A DNA stretch of 64,000 nt from Nocardia jejuensis NBRC 103114 (GCF_001613145.1 NZ_BDBU01000022.1:92043-156042); one strand, 5' to 3'. Positions 1-8,637 are shown, counted from the stretch's first letter. Program-made: numbers and translations. The notes: generated from the sequence alone by a model not told the origin.

Positions 1-14
1 GTGAGGAGTACGGG

Positions 15-1895
15 ATGAGCATGGAATCCGTGGCGTGGAATCAGCTGTATCGGCAGATGAACGCGCCTACCGAGCAGCGACCGCTTCGGCTGGCGACAGC
101 GCGGCGGATCCTGGCGTTCGCCACCCCGCATCATCGGCGACTGGGCGCCTTCCTGGTGTTCAGCGTTCTGTCCGCGCTGCTGGCCGTGGCCACGCCGGTG
201 CTGGCCGGGCGGGTCGTGGACGCCATCGTCGGCGGCGGCACCACCCGCACCGTCATCACCCTGGCGGCGATCATCGCGCTGGTGGCCGTGCTGGACGCGG
301 CGCTGGGGCTGATCATCCGACTGCTGTCCTCCCGCATCGGCGAGGGACTGATCTTCGATCTGCGGACCGCCGTCTTCGATCACGTGCAGAAGATGCCGGT
401 CGCGTTCTTCACCCGCACCCGGACCGGCGCACTGGTGAGCCGGTTGAACAATGACGTCATCGGGGCGCAGCGGGCCTTCAGTTCGACGCTGTCCGGCGTG
501 GTCACCAATGTGGTGACGCTGGCGCTCACGCTCGCGGTGATGATGCGATTGTCCTGGCAGATCACACTGCTGGCGCTCGTGCTGCTGCCGGTTTTCGTCC
601 TGCCCGCCCGGCGCATGGGGGAGCGGCTGGCCACCATCCAGCGCGAGGCGGCCGGACTCAACGCCTCCATGAGCACCCAGATGACCGAACGGTTCTCCGC
701 GCCCGGCGCGACGCTGGTGAAGCTGTTCGGACGCCCGCACCAGGAGTCCTCGGAGTTCTCGGTGCGCGCCGGACGCGTGCGGGACATCGGGGTGCGCACC
801 GCCATGCTGCAGACCGTGTTCGTCACCGCGCTCACCCTGGTGTCGGCGCTGGCGCTGGCGCTGGTGTACGGACTCGGCGGGTACTTCGCGCTGCAGGGCC
901 GGCTGGAACCCGGTGCGGTGGTCGCGCTTTCGCTCCTGTTGACCCGGCTCTACTCGCCGCTGACCGCGCTGGCCAGCGCCCGGGTGGACATCATGTCGGC
1001 GCTGGTGAGCTTCGAGCGGGTCTTCGAGGTGCTGGATCTGGAGCCGCTCATCCAGGACGCACCCGATGCGGTGGACGTTCCCGACGGGCCGATCGCGGTC
1101 GAATTGGACGCGGTCGACTTCGGATACCCGTCGGCGGACAAGGTGTCCCTGGCCTCGCTCGAGGATGTGGCGACCCTGGACACCCGCGGCGGTGAGGAAG
1201 TGCTGCATCAGGTGTCGCTGCGCGCCGAACCCGGGCAGATGGTGGCACTGGTCGGATCTTCCGGCGCCGGTAAATCCACCATCGCGCAGCTGGTTTCGCG
1301 TCTCTACGACGTGGACTCGGGATCCGTTCGGCTCGGCGGCGCCGATGTGCGGCAATTGACCGGGCGTTCCATCCAGGCCACCGTCGGCCTCGTCACCCAG
1401 GACGGGCATCTGTTCCACGACACGATTCGGGCCAACCTGCTGCTGGCGCGACCCGAAGCCGACGAGGCCGAACTCTGGGATGCCTTGAGCCGCGCCAGAT
1501 TGCGCGACCTCATCGAATCGCTCCCCGACGGTCTGGACACTGTGGTCGGCGAACGCGGCTATCGACTCTCCGGCGGCGAACGGCAGCGGCTCACCATCGC
1601 CCGCCTGCTGCTCAAGCAGCCCCGCGTGGTGATCCTGGACGAGGCCACCGCCTCCCTGGACTCCACCTCCGAGGCCGCCGTGCAGGAGGCGCTGGCCGAG
1701 GCCCTGAACGGCCGGACCTCGCTGGTGATCGCACATCGGCTCTCCACCATCCGCAACGCGGATCAGATCCTGGTCCTGGAGCACGGCCGCATCGTCGAAC
1801 GCGGAACCCATACGGCGCTGCTGGCCGCGGGCGGGCGGTACACCGAGCTCTACCGCACCCAGTTCGCCGACGCGTCCGAACCGGCCGCCGCCTGA
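15..1895 (+). CDS. ABC exporter half-transporter (fused membrane and ATPase domains)
   Basis: This 626-residue protein has the layout of an MsbA/ABCB-type half-transporter that dimerises in the cell membrane and uses ATP to export a substrate that cannot be named from sequence. A transmembrane domain with about six hydrophobic spans occupies roughly residues 40-330. The ATPase domain follows, with Walker A GSSGAGKST at 414-422, signature LSGGERQR at 518-525, Walker B VVILDEATASLD near 538-549 and the switch histidine in IAHRLST. All catalytic motifs look intact. A GAGGAG-like ribosome site precedes ATG 15; ATG 21 is a second possible start. The upstream neighbour is outside the window, so a partner half-transporter cannot be excluded. 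A strong hairpin follows the stop codon directly, so this is probably the last gene of its transcript. The family is certain; the substrate is unknown. Confidence 0.93.
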   Translation: MSMESVAWNQLYRQMNAPTEQRPLRLATARRILAFATPHHRRLGAFLVFSVLSALLAVATPVLAGRVVDAIVGGGTTRTVITLAAIIALVAVLDAALGLIIRLLSSRIGEGLIFDLRTAVFDHVQKMPVAFFTRTRTGALVSRLNNDVIGAQRAFSSTLSGVVTNVVTLALTLAVMMRLSWQITLLALVLLPVFVLPARRMGERLATIQREAAGLNASMSTQMTERFSAPGATLVKLFGRPHQESSEFSVRAGRVRDIGVRTAMLQTVFVTALTLVSALALALVYGLGGYFALQGRLEPGAVVALSLLLTRLYSPLTALASARVDIMSALVSFERVFEVLDLEPLIQDAPDAVDVPDGPIAVELDAVDFGYPSADKVSLASLEDVATLDTRGGEEVLHQVSLRAEPGQMVALVGSSGAGKSTIAQLVSRLYDVDSGSVRLGGADVRQLTGRSIQATVGLVTQDGHLFHDTIRANLLLARPEADEAELWDALSRARLRDLIESLPDGLDTVVGERGYRLSGGERQRLTIARLLLKQPRVVILDEATASLDSTSEAAVQEALAEALNGRTSLVIAHRLSTIRNADQILVLEHGRIVERGTHTALLAAGGRYTELYRTQFADASEPAAA

Positions 1896-1948
1896 CCCCT
1901 GCACGACTTTCTCCCCCGGCCCGCCCGGGGGAGAAAGTCGTGCAGGGG
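1896..1948 (+). terminator. Perfect 24-bp inverted repeat, terminator of the ABC gene
   Basis: Arms 1896-1919 and 1925-1948 are exact reverse complements around a 5-base loop. The left arm begins immediately after the TGA of the ABC gene. No T-run follows, so this is the U-less hairpin type common in actinobacteria. Termination is inferred from position and shape. Confidence 0.75.
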
Positions 1949-1994
1949 CTTGCCGATCCGGCAAAAGAAATAGGGAGCCACCGGCAGCGGCCGA

Positions 1995-2000
1995 TACCGT
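1995..2000 (+). promoter_or_regulatory. -10 element TACCGT of a probable leaderless promoter
   Basis: A TAnnnT hexamer ends exactly 7 bases before ATG 2008. A GAGGA string sits between them, so a very short leader with a weak ribosome site remains possible. Confidence 0.45.
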
Positions 2001-2007
2001 CGAGGAC

Positions 2008-2958
2008 ATGGCCGCACAGACGCATGAGCACTCGAAGGATCACGCACACTCGCACGGGGGGAACCACTCGCACGGCCACGGACACAGCCACACTCATGAC
2101 GGGATCGACTGGACCACACAGATCGGCAATCTGCGGCGAGGCGACGCACTCGGTGCGGCATCCGCCGCCCGGATCGCGGAGCGGCTGATCGGGGCGCTGC
2201 GCAAGGACGAGCCGACGGTGCTGGATATCGGCGCGGGGGCGGGGGGACAGAGCGCGGCGTTCGCGCGGGAGTTGGCCCGGGCCGGAGGCGGACGGCTGGT
2301 GATCGTGGACGCGGTGCCCGAACTGCTCGAGGTGGCGCGGGAGACCGCCATCGCCGCACTCGACGGCGACCACGGCGTCCGGGTCGAGATCGTCCGAGCC
2401 GACGCGGCGGCGGACGGTCTGGGTGAGCTGGTACCGGAGGCGGACCTGGTCTGGGCCTCGCGAATGGTGCATCACCTGCCCGATCAGCAGGCGGGAACCG
2501 ACAGCTTCGCTCGGCTGCTGCGCCCCGGCGGCTGGCTGGCCCTGTCCGAGGGTGGGCTGCCGACCCGTTGCCTGCCGTGGGATCTGGGCGTGGGCGAGCC
2601 GGGATTGCAGGATCGGCTGCTGACCGCCTGGGAGGGCGTGTTCGTGGCGATGCGTGAGGAGATCACCGGCGCGGTGCGGATGCCCTACGGCTGGACCACC
2701 ACCCTGCGGCGGGCCGGGCTCACCGAGGTCGCCTCGTTCAGTGTGCTGACCGATCATCCCGCCCCCACCTCACCCGAGGTTCGCGAGCACGTCACCTCCT
2801 GGCTCGACGCCATGCGGACCCGGGTCGAGGACGTTCTCTCCGATTCGGACCGCGCCGCCATCGACGCCCTGCTCGACCCGGCGGCCGATACCTATGTCGG
2901 CACGCGCGATGACCTGTTCGTCCTCGGCGCGTCGACGATCTATATCGGTCGTCGCTGA
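2008..2958 (+). CDS. Class I SAM-dependent methyltransferase with His-rich N-terminus
   Basis: This 316-residue protein has a Rossmann methyltransferase core: motif I VLDIGAGAGG at residues 71-80, an acidic end of strand 2 (VIVDAVPELLEVA), and a motif-IV-like segment (ADLVWASRMVHHLP). The first 30 residues carry 11 histidines in HSHGHGHSHTH-type runs, a likely zinc, nickel or cobalt binding tail. Such tails are known in metallochaperones but are not part of the methyltransferase fold. The methyl acceptor is unknown. The ATG sits 7 bases after a TACCGT hexamer. The gene stands alone between two hairpins. The methyltransferase fold is secure; a link to metal handling is inferred only from the tail. 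Confidence 0.85.
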   Translation: MAAQTHEHSKDHAHSHGGNHSHGHGHSHTHDGIDWTTQIGNLRRGDALGAASAARIAERLIGALRKDEPTVLDIGAGAGGQSAAFARELARAGGGRLVIVDAVPELLEVARETAIAALDGDHGVRVEIVRADAAADGLGELVPEADLVWASRMVHHLPDQQAGTDSFARLLRPGGWLALSEGGLPTRCLPWDLGVGEPGLQDRLLTAWEGVFVAMREEITGAVRMPYGWTTTLRRAGLTEVASFSVLTDHPAPTSPEVREHVTSWLDAMRTRVEDVLSDSDRAAIDALLDPAADTYVGTRDDLFVLGASTIYIGRR

Positions 2959-3005
2959 CCAAATTCGTTCTCGCGCAACGCTCCCGGAAGTCATAGTCGG
3001 AAACT

Positions 3006-3036
3006 ATCGGCATCGTGCCCGGCGCGCGATGCCGAT
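3006..3036 (+). terminator. 10-bp hairpin after the methyltransferase gene
   Basis: ATCGGCATCG at 3006-3015 pairs exactly with CGATGCCGAT at 3027-3036 across an 11-base loop. It lies in the 314-base gap 2959-3272, which holds no convincing gene. The distal part of the gap has an AT-richer stretch near 3200-3220 (TATACGGCATAAT) that could be the promoter of the next gene. Confidence 0.55.
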
Positions 3037-3272
3037 CGGCCGAGCGGGCGGCAAATGTGGAGGTGTTCCGGGAACTCCTCGGACGCACGATCAATTACCT
3101 TGCGGACCTGCGGGTGCAATTGCGGGTGCGCGTCGGAGAACCGTGACGTGCCGACACCGTGCTGTGACCGTTCCGTTAAAAAGGGGCGGCCCCAAATACC
3201 CTGCTATACGGCATAATTCGACTTCCCACGGCACCTTTCGATGGTCGTTTCCTGCCGGGGGGAGGAGTTTCG

Positions 3273-3737
3273 GTGACCCGTACCAAGGAGCAGCGGCGGA
3301 CGTCCGCGGTTCGTATCGACGATATCGAGCGGATGTTCGGTGAGCGTCGAAGTCAGCACGTCGAGGAGACACTGGAGTTGCAGGTCGGGGGTGAATCCCG
3401 GCGCACCGACGCGGACTGGACCGTGCCGAGATATGTTTCGGCCGAATGCATCTCGGGGAAACTGGTGATCGATTTCACGCAGGCGCTGTGCTCGCGCCGC
3501 GAAATCGATGTGCGGGTGGACGCGGGCTCCGGAACCATCGTGCTGGTCGTTCCGCGCGGGTGGCGCGTGGATCTCGACGGGGTGAAATGCGGTGACGGGG
3601 CCATCGCGAATCGCGTGAAACTACCGCGTTTTCCGGGCGCACCGCTGATCCGGGTGGTGGGACATGTGGACTCCGGCGTGCTGAAGGCGCGATACGACTA
3701 CCGGTCCCCGATCGGCTGGTTGCGCCGCGCGCGCTGA
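3273..3737 (+). CDS. Small soluble protein of unknown function, possibly LiaF-C-like
   Basis: This 154-residue protein starts with GTG 3273 behind a strong GGGGGGAGGAG ribosome site. The first 45 residues are charged and polar. From about residue 50 a beta-rich repeat pattern appears (AECISGKLVIDF, REIDVRVDAGSGTIVLVVPRGW), recalling the right-handed beta fold of LiaF/DUF2154-type C-terminal domains seen in cell-envelope stress proteins. That resemblance is by eye and weak. No signal peptide or clear membrane span is visible. It may be transcribed together with the following polymerase gene, about 100 bases downstream. Third-position GC is high, consistent with real coding sequence. Confidence 0.75.
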   Translation: MTRTKEQRRTSAVRIDDIERMFGERRSQHVEETLELQVGGESRRTDADWTVPRYVSAECISGKLVIDFTQALCSRREIDVRVDAGSGTIVLVVPRGWRVDLDGVKCGDGAIANRVKLPRFPGAPLIRVVGHVDSGVLKARYDYRSPIGWLRRAR

Positions 3738-3839
3738 GTGCCGGCTGCTGAGCTCCCTCGCGCCGGGCTCACCCGTCGAGCACCCCGACACCACCCCCTG
3801 ATTCCGGCATTTCCGCAGACCATGCGGTATGACGGATAG

Positions 3840-4937
3840 GTGGCAGAAGTGTCGCGATGGCTGTTGCATGTCGACCTCGACCAATTCCAGGCCGCGGTCG
3901 AGTACCGACGCCGTCCCGAGCTGCGCGGACTGCCCGTCATCGTCGGCGGGAACGGGGATCCGGCCGAACCCCGCAAGGTGGTCTCCTGCGCCTCGTATCC
4001 GGCCCGGGCTCGCGGCGTGCGCGCGGGCATGCCGCTGCGGGCGGCTCAGCGCGCCTGCCCCGACGGCGTCTTCCTGCCGCAGGATCTGGCCACCTACGCC
4101 GAGGCGTCCGAGGAGATCATGACCGTGCTGCGCGGATTTCCGGGGCGGGTGGAGGTGCTGGGGTTCGACGAGGCGTTCCTGGCCGTCGACACCGACGATC
4201 CGGATCGGCTCGCCGCCGAGATCCGCAGCGCCATCGCCGAATTGGGGCTGAGCTGCTCGATCGGCATCGGAGACAACAAGCTTCGGGCGAAACTGGCCAC
4301 CGGATTCGCCAAGGCCGTGGGTAAATCCGATGCGACCGAGAACGCCCCCGATCCCGAAAGCGGCACGGGCGTATTCCATCTCACCGCGGCCAACTGGACC
4401 GAGTTGATGGCGCACCGGCCCACCACCGCGCTGTGGGGGATCGGTTCCCGGATCGCGAAACGCATGAGCGCCCTGGGCATCGAGACCGTCGCGGACCTGG
4501 CCGCCGCCGATCGGACCGTGCTGACCGCGGAATTCGGGCCCAACACCGGGCCCTACCTGTGGGTGCTAGGCCACGGCGCGGGCGACACCGATATCGCCGA
4601 ACCACGAGAGCCGGTGGGGCACAGTCGTTCCGAAACCTTTCCACGCGACCTCACCGAACGCGCCGACCTGGACGCGGCCCTGACCCGCCTGGCCACCCTC
4701 GTCGCCGAGGAGACCGTCGCGGCCGGACGCGCCGTGCGGCGGGTCAGCGTCACCGTCCGGACCAGCACCTTCTTCACCCGCGGCAAGCAGCGGAAACTGC
4801 CGCGGGCCACGCTCGACGTGGACGAGATCGTGGCGACGGCGCTCGAGGTCCTGCACTCCTTCGAACTGGACCGGCCCATCCGGCTGCTCGGCGTCCGCGT
4901 CGAATACGCTCCGGACGAATCCGCCGGAAAGGACTGA
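3840..4937 (+). CDS. dinB2: Y-family DNA polymerase, DinB2 type
   Basis: This is a 365-residue error-prone polymerase with palm, fingers, thumb and little-finger regions. The first catalytic motif is HVDLDQFQAAVE (residues 10-21, metal ligand D12) and the second is GFDEAFL (D110, E111). The sequence follows mycobacterial DinB2 closely, including PVIVGG, DPAEPRKVVSCASY, GIGDNKLRAKLATGFAK and RTSTFFTRGKQRKLP. At the steric-gate position, where most DinB enzymes have Phe or Tyr and Mycobacterium smegmatis DinB2 has Leu14, this protein has Gln17, so weak exclusion of ribonucleotides is predicted. GTG 3840 follows a TATGAC hexamer by 6 bases; GTG 3849 is an alternative start. No beta-clamp motif could be assigned at the C-terminus. 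Confidence 0.92.
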   Translation: MAEVSRWLLHVDLDQFQAAVEYRRRPELRGLPVIVGGNGDPAEPRKVVSCASYPARARGVRAGMPLRAAQRACPDGVFLPQDLATYAEASEEIMTVLRGFPGRVEVLGFDEAFLAVDTDDPDRLAAEIRSAIAELGLSCSIGIGDNKLRAKLATGFAKAVGKSDATENAPDPESGTGVFHLTAANWTELMAHRPTTALWGIGSRIAKRMSALGIETVADLAAADRTVLTAEFGPNTGPYLWVLGHGAGDTDIAEPREPVGHSRSETFPRDLTERADLDAALTRLATLVAEETVAAGRAVRRVSVTVRTSTFFTRGKQRKLPRATLDVDEIVATALEVLHSFELDRPIRLLGVRVEYAPDESAGKD

Positions 4938-5021
4938 TCGCCCGGTGGGAGACGGGCTGCCGGACCGCCCGAGGCATTTGTCATGCTGTGGACAGGCATC
5001 CAGACGGAAGGCACCCATCCG

Positions 5022-5804
5022 ATGAGCACCTACGCGAACATCCTTTTCGAGCACGAGGGCCCGATCGCCCGCATCACCCTGAACCGGCCCACCGCCGCCA
5101 ACGGCATCGATCAGGCCCTGGCCGACGAACTGGCCCAGGCCGCCGCCTACTGCTCCGACGACCCGGCCATCAAGGTGGTCGTGCTGACCGGAGCGGGCCG
5201 ATTCTTCTCCGCCGGCGGCGATGTGCGGGCCATGGCCGACAGCCAGGACACCGGCGCCTTCATCGACAAGCTGGCCGGCACCCTGCACCACGCGGTCTCG
5301 GCGTTCGCGCGGATGGACGCGCTGCTCATCGTCGGGGTGAACGGGACGGCGGCGGGTGCGGGCTTCAGCCTCGCGGTGTCCGGTGATCTGGTCGTGGCAT
5401 CGGAGTCCGCGTCGTTCACCATGGCGTACACCAAGGTCGGACTCAGCCCGGACGGCGGCGCGTCCTACTACCTGCCGCGCCTGATCGGCCTGCGCCGCAC
5501 CCAGGAACTCATGCTCACCAACCGCACGCTGACCGCCTCCGAGGCGCTCGACTGGGGGCTGCTGCACCGGGTCGTTCCGGCGGACGAGCTCACCGCCACG
5601 GTGGAGGAGCTGGCGCAGGAATTCGCGAACGGCCCCAAGCAGTCCAACGCGAATGTGAAGAAACTGCTGCTGGTTTCGTCGCAGCACACGCTGGAGGAGC
5701 AGCTCGGCACCGAGGCCACCTTCATCACCCACGCCGCCGAATCCGCGGACGGCGCCGAGGGCATCGCCGCGTTCGTCGGCAAGCGCGCCCCGAAGTTCTC
5801 CTGA
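5022..5804 (+). CDS. Enoyl-CoA hydratase/isomerase family protein
   Basis: This 260-residue crotonase-fold protein is expected to act on acyl-CoA thioesters, for example hydrating enoyl-CoA or shifting a double bond. It shows the N-terminal ITLNRPTAANGID, the CoA-binding/oxyanion segment GAGRFFSAGGDVRAM and the second oxyanion stretch NGTAAGAGFSLAVSGDLVVAS. The usual catalytic Glu pair of hydratases is not obvious: the region after GLSPDGG reads like isomerase-type or divergent members, so the reaction is uncertain. ATG 5022 is preferred because GGAAGG precedes it; an in-frame ATG at 4983 would add 13 unlikely residues. The gene is followed by a hairpin and a convergent gene. Confidence 0.9.
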   Translation: MSTYANILFEHEGPIARITLNRPTAANGIDQALADELAQAAAYCSDDPAIKVVVLTGAGRFFSAGGDVRAMADSQDTGAFIDKLAGTLHHAVSAFARMDALLIVGVNGTAAGAGFSLAVSGDLVVASESASFTMAYTKVGLSPDGGASYYLPRLIGLRRTQELMLTNRTLTASEALDWGLLHRVVPADELTATVEELAQEFANGPKQSNANVKKLLLVSSQHTLEEQLGTEATFITHAAESADGAEGIAAFVGKRAPKFS

Positions 5805-5809
5805 ACCAT

Positions 5810-5851
5810 CCGGCCCCGAAAAGCCGCTGACACAGCGCCTTTCGGGGCCGG
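5810..5851. terminator. Bidirectional hairpin between convergent genes
   Basis: CCGGCCCCGAAA at 5810-5821 pairs perfectly with TTTCGGGGCCGG at 5840-5851 around an 18-base loop. It lies between two convergent stop codons and can serve both strands. Confidence 0.7.
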
Positions 5852-5912
5852 AGGTCTGTCGGGGCCGTTCGCGTCGTCGCGGCCGGTCGCGGGAGCGTGG
5901 CCGAAATACCGC

Positions 5913-6731
5913 TCAGCTCTTCAGGAATTCGAGAATGTCGGCGTTCACCTGCGCGGCGTGGCTGATGTACAGCCCGTGACCGGCATCGGCGTACTCCTTG
6001 TAGACCGCGTGCGGCGCGATCTCGATGGTGCGGCGGCTGGTCACGTCGATCGGGATCGACTGATCGGGAATTCCGTGCAGCAGCAGCATCGGCACCGTGA
6101 CGGCGGCGACGTCGGCCCGATGATCGCTGGTGAGAAGCTCGGCCTGAATGGCCAGCGAAGCGTACGGCGAGGCCGAGAGGCAGCGGCGCATCTCCTCCTC
6201 GATCACCGCCTGGGAGACGTTCGTGCCCAGGTGGGTGGCGAAATAGCCCTGCGCCCGGTCGGCGAACCACTTCGGGCGGTCCGCACGCAACTGCGCGACC
6301 GAGGCCTCGAACAGTTCGGCCGGAATACCCACCGGGTTGTCCTCGGTCCGCAGCATGAACGGAATCGCGGGGGCCAGCAACGCGATTCGCGCGACCCGCT
6401 CCGAGGTGTGACGCGAGAGGTAGCGCACCACCTCACCGCCGCCCGCCGAATGCGCGATCAAGGTGACCTCACGCAGGTCGAGATGCTCGAGCAGCGCCGC
6501 GAGGTCATCGGCGCGGGTGTCCACGTCGTAGCCGGTGGACGGACGGTCCGAACGGCCGTGGCCGCGACGGTCGAGCAGGACACAGCGGTAGCCCTGATCG
6601 AGGAAGAACGAGAGCTGGTACTCCCACATATCGGCGTGCAGCGACCAGCCCGCGACGAAAACCAGCGGTGCGCCGGTGCCGTAATCCTCGTAGGCGAGGC
6701 GGGTTCCGTCTGTGGTGTCGAAGTAGGACAT
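5913..6731 (-). CDS. Alpha/beta hydrolase, non-haem chloroperoxidase-like
   Basis: This 272-residue single-domain alpha/beta hydrolase shows the nucleophile elbow AHSAGGGE, an upstream LDRRGHGRSDRP segment, an acid in the late HGIPDQSIP stretch and the terminal histidine in DAGHGLYISH. The set matches cofactor-free perhydrolase/esterase enzymes annotated as non-haem chloroperoxidases; the natural substrate is not known. The start at 6731 has AAGGAG 10 bases upstream on the minus strand. A long open frame continues upstream as an antisense artefact of the next gene and should not be used. It is cytoplasmic, with no signal peptide. Confidence 0.92.
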   Translation of the reverse strand: MSYFDTTDGTRLAYEDYGTGAPLVFVAGWSLHADMWEYQLSFFLDQGYRCVLLDRRGHGRSDRPSTGYDVDTRADDLAALLEHLDLREVTLIAHSAGGGEVVRYLSRHTSERVARIALLAPAIPFMLRTEDNPVGIPAELFEASVAQLRADRPKWFADRAQGYFATHLGTNVSQAVIEEEMRRCLSASPYASLAIQAELLTSDHRADVAAVTVPMLLLHGIPDQSIPIDVTSRRTIEIAPHAVYKEYADAGHGLYISHAAQVNADILEFLKS

Positions 6732-6889
6732 AGCTGCTGCGCTCCTTGGCTTTTCGCGTGCTCTCGACTGCTGAGAACAACGATCGCAGCGCGGGTGAGC
6801 CAAAGCGATTACGCGCGAGGTAATGCCGGGCGATCCGCGGTGCCCGCCCCGGTTTCGGACGACACCCGCCCTGACCAGCATCGGGGTCC

Positions 6890-6895
6890 TATGCT
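6890..6895 (+). promoter_or_regulatory. -10 element TATGCT of a probable leaderless promoter
   Basis: TATGCT ends 7 bases before ATG 6903 and no ribosome site separates them. The in-frame ATG at 6891 lies inside this hexamer, which argues that 6903 is the true start. Confidence 0.5.
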
Positions 6896-6902
6896 CGAAC
6901 CC

Positions 6903-7895
6903 ATGGAGTTCCAGGCGATGGTGGCACGTGAAACTGACGGCGGGATCGAGCTCGTTCGCGAGGAGGTCGGCGAGGACTTCCTGATGCCGGGCGAGGTGAC
7001 GATCAAGGTGCATTTCTCCAGCGCCAACTACAAGGACGGGCTGGCCATCACGCCGCGCGGCGGGGTGGTGCGCAACTATCCGCTGGTGCCGGGCATCGAT
7101 ATCACCGGTGAGGTGGTGTCCTCCGAGGATCCGGAATTCGCGCCCGGCGATCTGGTCATCGCACACGGCTACGACATCGGCACCGCGCACCACGGCGGAT
7201 TCGCCGAATACGCGCGGGTGCCGGCCGGGTGGGTCGTGAAGCTCGACGGGCTCACCCCGCGTGAGGCCGCCGCCCTCGGCACCGCCGGTTTCACCGCCGC
7301 GCTGAGCGTGCAGGCCCTGCTGGATCGCGGCCTCACCCCGTCGGACGGGCCGGTGCTGGTCACCGGGGCGACCGGCGGCGTCGGCACGGTCGCGGTCGAT
7401 ATTCTCAGCGGCCTCGGCTACGAGGTCGTCGCCTCCACCGGCAAGATCGGCGCGGGCGAACTGCTCGCCGCGCTCGGCGCGCACTCGGTGATCGGACGGC
7501 TGCCCGCCGAGGGGGAGAAGGTCCGGCCGCTGAACAAGGCACAGTGGGCCGCGGGCGTGGACAGCGTCGGCGGACAGTCGCTCGCGCACATCCTCAGCAC
7601 CGTGAAATACGGTGGGGCCGTGGCGGTCAGCGGGCTGACCGGCGGACCCGAGGTTCCGACCACGGTCCTGCCGTTCATCCTGCGCGGCGTCTCGCTGCTC
7701 GGCATCGATTCGGTGCAGCTGCCCATCGGCGCGCGCCGGGAACTGTGGGCCCGGCTCGCGAAAGATCTGAAGCCTCAGCATCTTTCCCTGTTGGAGAACT
7801 ACGTGCCGATCACCGAGGCCGAGTCCGTGCTGCACTCGATCCTGGACGGAACCCATTCCGGCCGAACGGTTATCGGTGTGGCCGGAGAGTTCTGA
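6903..7895 (+). CDS. MDR-family NADPH oxidoreductase, YhdH/AcuI-like
   Basis: This 330-residue medium-chain reductase lacks the zinc ligands of alcohol dehydrogenases. The N-terminal GroES-like domain has SSANYKDGLAI and VPGIDITGEV, typical of the YhdH/AcuI (acrylyl-CoA reductase) branch. The Rossmann dinucleotide site is LVTGATGGVGTVAVDIL around residue 150, followed by VVASTGK, which suits NADPH. Family members reduce activated double bonds such as acrylyl-CoA or quinones; the actual substrate is inferred only at that level. ATG 6903 fits a leaderless transcript; ATG 6891 is an in-frame alternative. The last 26 bases overlap the convergent endonuclease-family gene. Confidence 0.9.
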   Translation: MEFQAMVARETDGGIELVREEVGEDFLMPGEVTIKVHFSSANYKDGLAITPRGGVVRNYPLVPGIDITGEVVSSEDPEFAPGDLVIAHGYDIGTAHHGGFAEYARVPAGWVVKLDGLTPREAAALGTAGFTAALSVQALLDRGLTPSDGPVLVTGATGGVGTVAVDILSGLGYEVVASTGKIGAGELLAALGAHSVIGRLPAEGEKVRPLNKAQWAAGVDSVGGQSLAHILSTVKYGGAVAVSGLTGGPEVPTTVLPFILRGVSLLGIDSVQLPIGARRELWARLAKDLKPQHLSLLENYVPITEAESVLHSILDGTHSGRTVIGVAGEF

Positions 7896-8637
7896 GCGGA
7901 CTGCCGACGAACTCGACCGTCGCGCGCACGAGATTGTGGTCGGACACCCCGGCCACATCCTCGACCTGCACCCCGGACACGGTGACGCCGCGCGCGACGA
8001 CATGGTCGATCAGCTGGGATTTCGCGCCCGAGGAGCGGGGGCGCGTCGGGAGCGAATCGGGCGCCGGCTCCGCGACGGTGAAATCGCCGCTCAGGGCCGC
8101 CGGCACCGAGTCGTCACCACCCAGGGCGGCGGCCAGGGCGGCGCGGTCGACGTTGAAGTCGCCGAGCACGATCGCCGGGGCCGCGGCCAGCTCCGCCAGT
8201 CGCTGGAACTGGGCGTCGCGACGGCGGTCACCGCTGACATGGGTCGCGACCACCGTGAGACCCTCGAATTCGATTGCCAGTGCACCGTTTCCGGGATCGT
8301 TGTCGAAGGTTTCGGCGCTGATCTCCCGGCTGGGACCGTCGGTGATGACCACCAGGGATTCGGACCGGTCGGCCAGCACCGTGTCGATGCGCCGGGACTT
8401 CGGAACACGCGGGTAGATCAGGACGTGGAACACCCGGCCGGGCAGCGCGCGCCGCAGACTCGCGAGCTGATCGCCGCTGACTTCCTGAAGCGCGATCACC
8501 TGCTCGTTGCGCTTCGCCACCGCCGTGGTGACCGCCGCGATGCGTTCGGCTTCGACCGGCCAGTGCTCGGTGACCGGGCCGGGCCAGTTGTCGGCGTGGA
8601 CGCGGTGCAGGACGTTCCAGGTAGCCACTGTGATCAC
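7870..8637 (-). CDS. Endonuclease/exonuclease/phosphatase family protein
   Basis: This 255-residue member of the DNase I-like metal-dependent superfamily has the ordered motifs ATWNVLHRVHADNWP (first metal/phosphate site), ALQEVSG (metal-binding Glu), VVATHVSG, LGDFNVDR (catalytic Asp and Asn) and GVSDHNLV (terminal Asp-His). These enzymes cleave phosphodiester or phosphomonoester bonds; whether this one acts on DNA, a lipid or a small phosphate is not visible. There is no signal peptide. GTG 8637 is preferred, with GTG 8628 nearby; an ATG at 8700 would put the whole parS-like palindrome inside the coding region. It overlaps the 3' end of the convergent reductase gene. Confidence 0.85.
   Translation of the reverse strand: MITVATWNVLHRVHADNWPGPVTEHWPVEAERIAAVTTAVAKRNEQVIALQEVSGDQLASLRRALPGRVFHVLIYPRVPKSRRIDTVLADRSESLVVITDGPSREISAETFDNDPGNGALAIEFEGLTVVATHVSGDRRRDAQFQRLAELAAAPAIVLGDFNVDRAALAAALGGDDSVPAALSGDFTVAEPAPDSLPTRPRSSGAKSQLIDHVVARGVTVSGVQVEDVAGVSDHNLVRATVEFVGSPLRTLRPHR

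Noticed and set aside
6732..8003. Long upstream extension of the minus-strand alpha/beta hydrolase
   Set aside because: The open frame continues across the antisense of the MDR reductase; the hydrolase has a good ribosome site at its internal ATG 6731.
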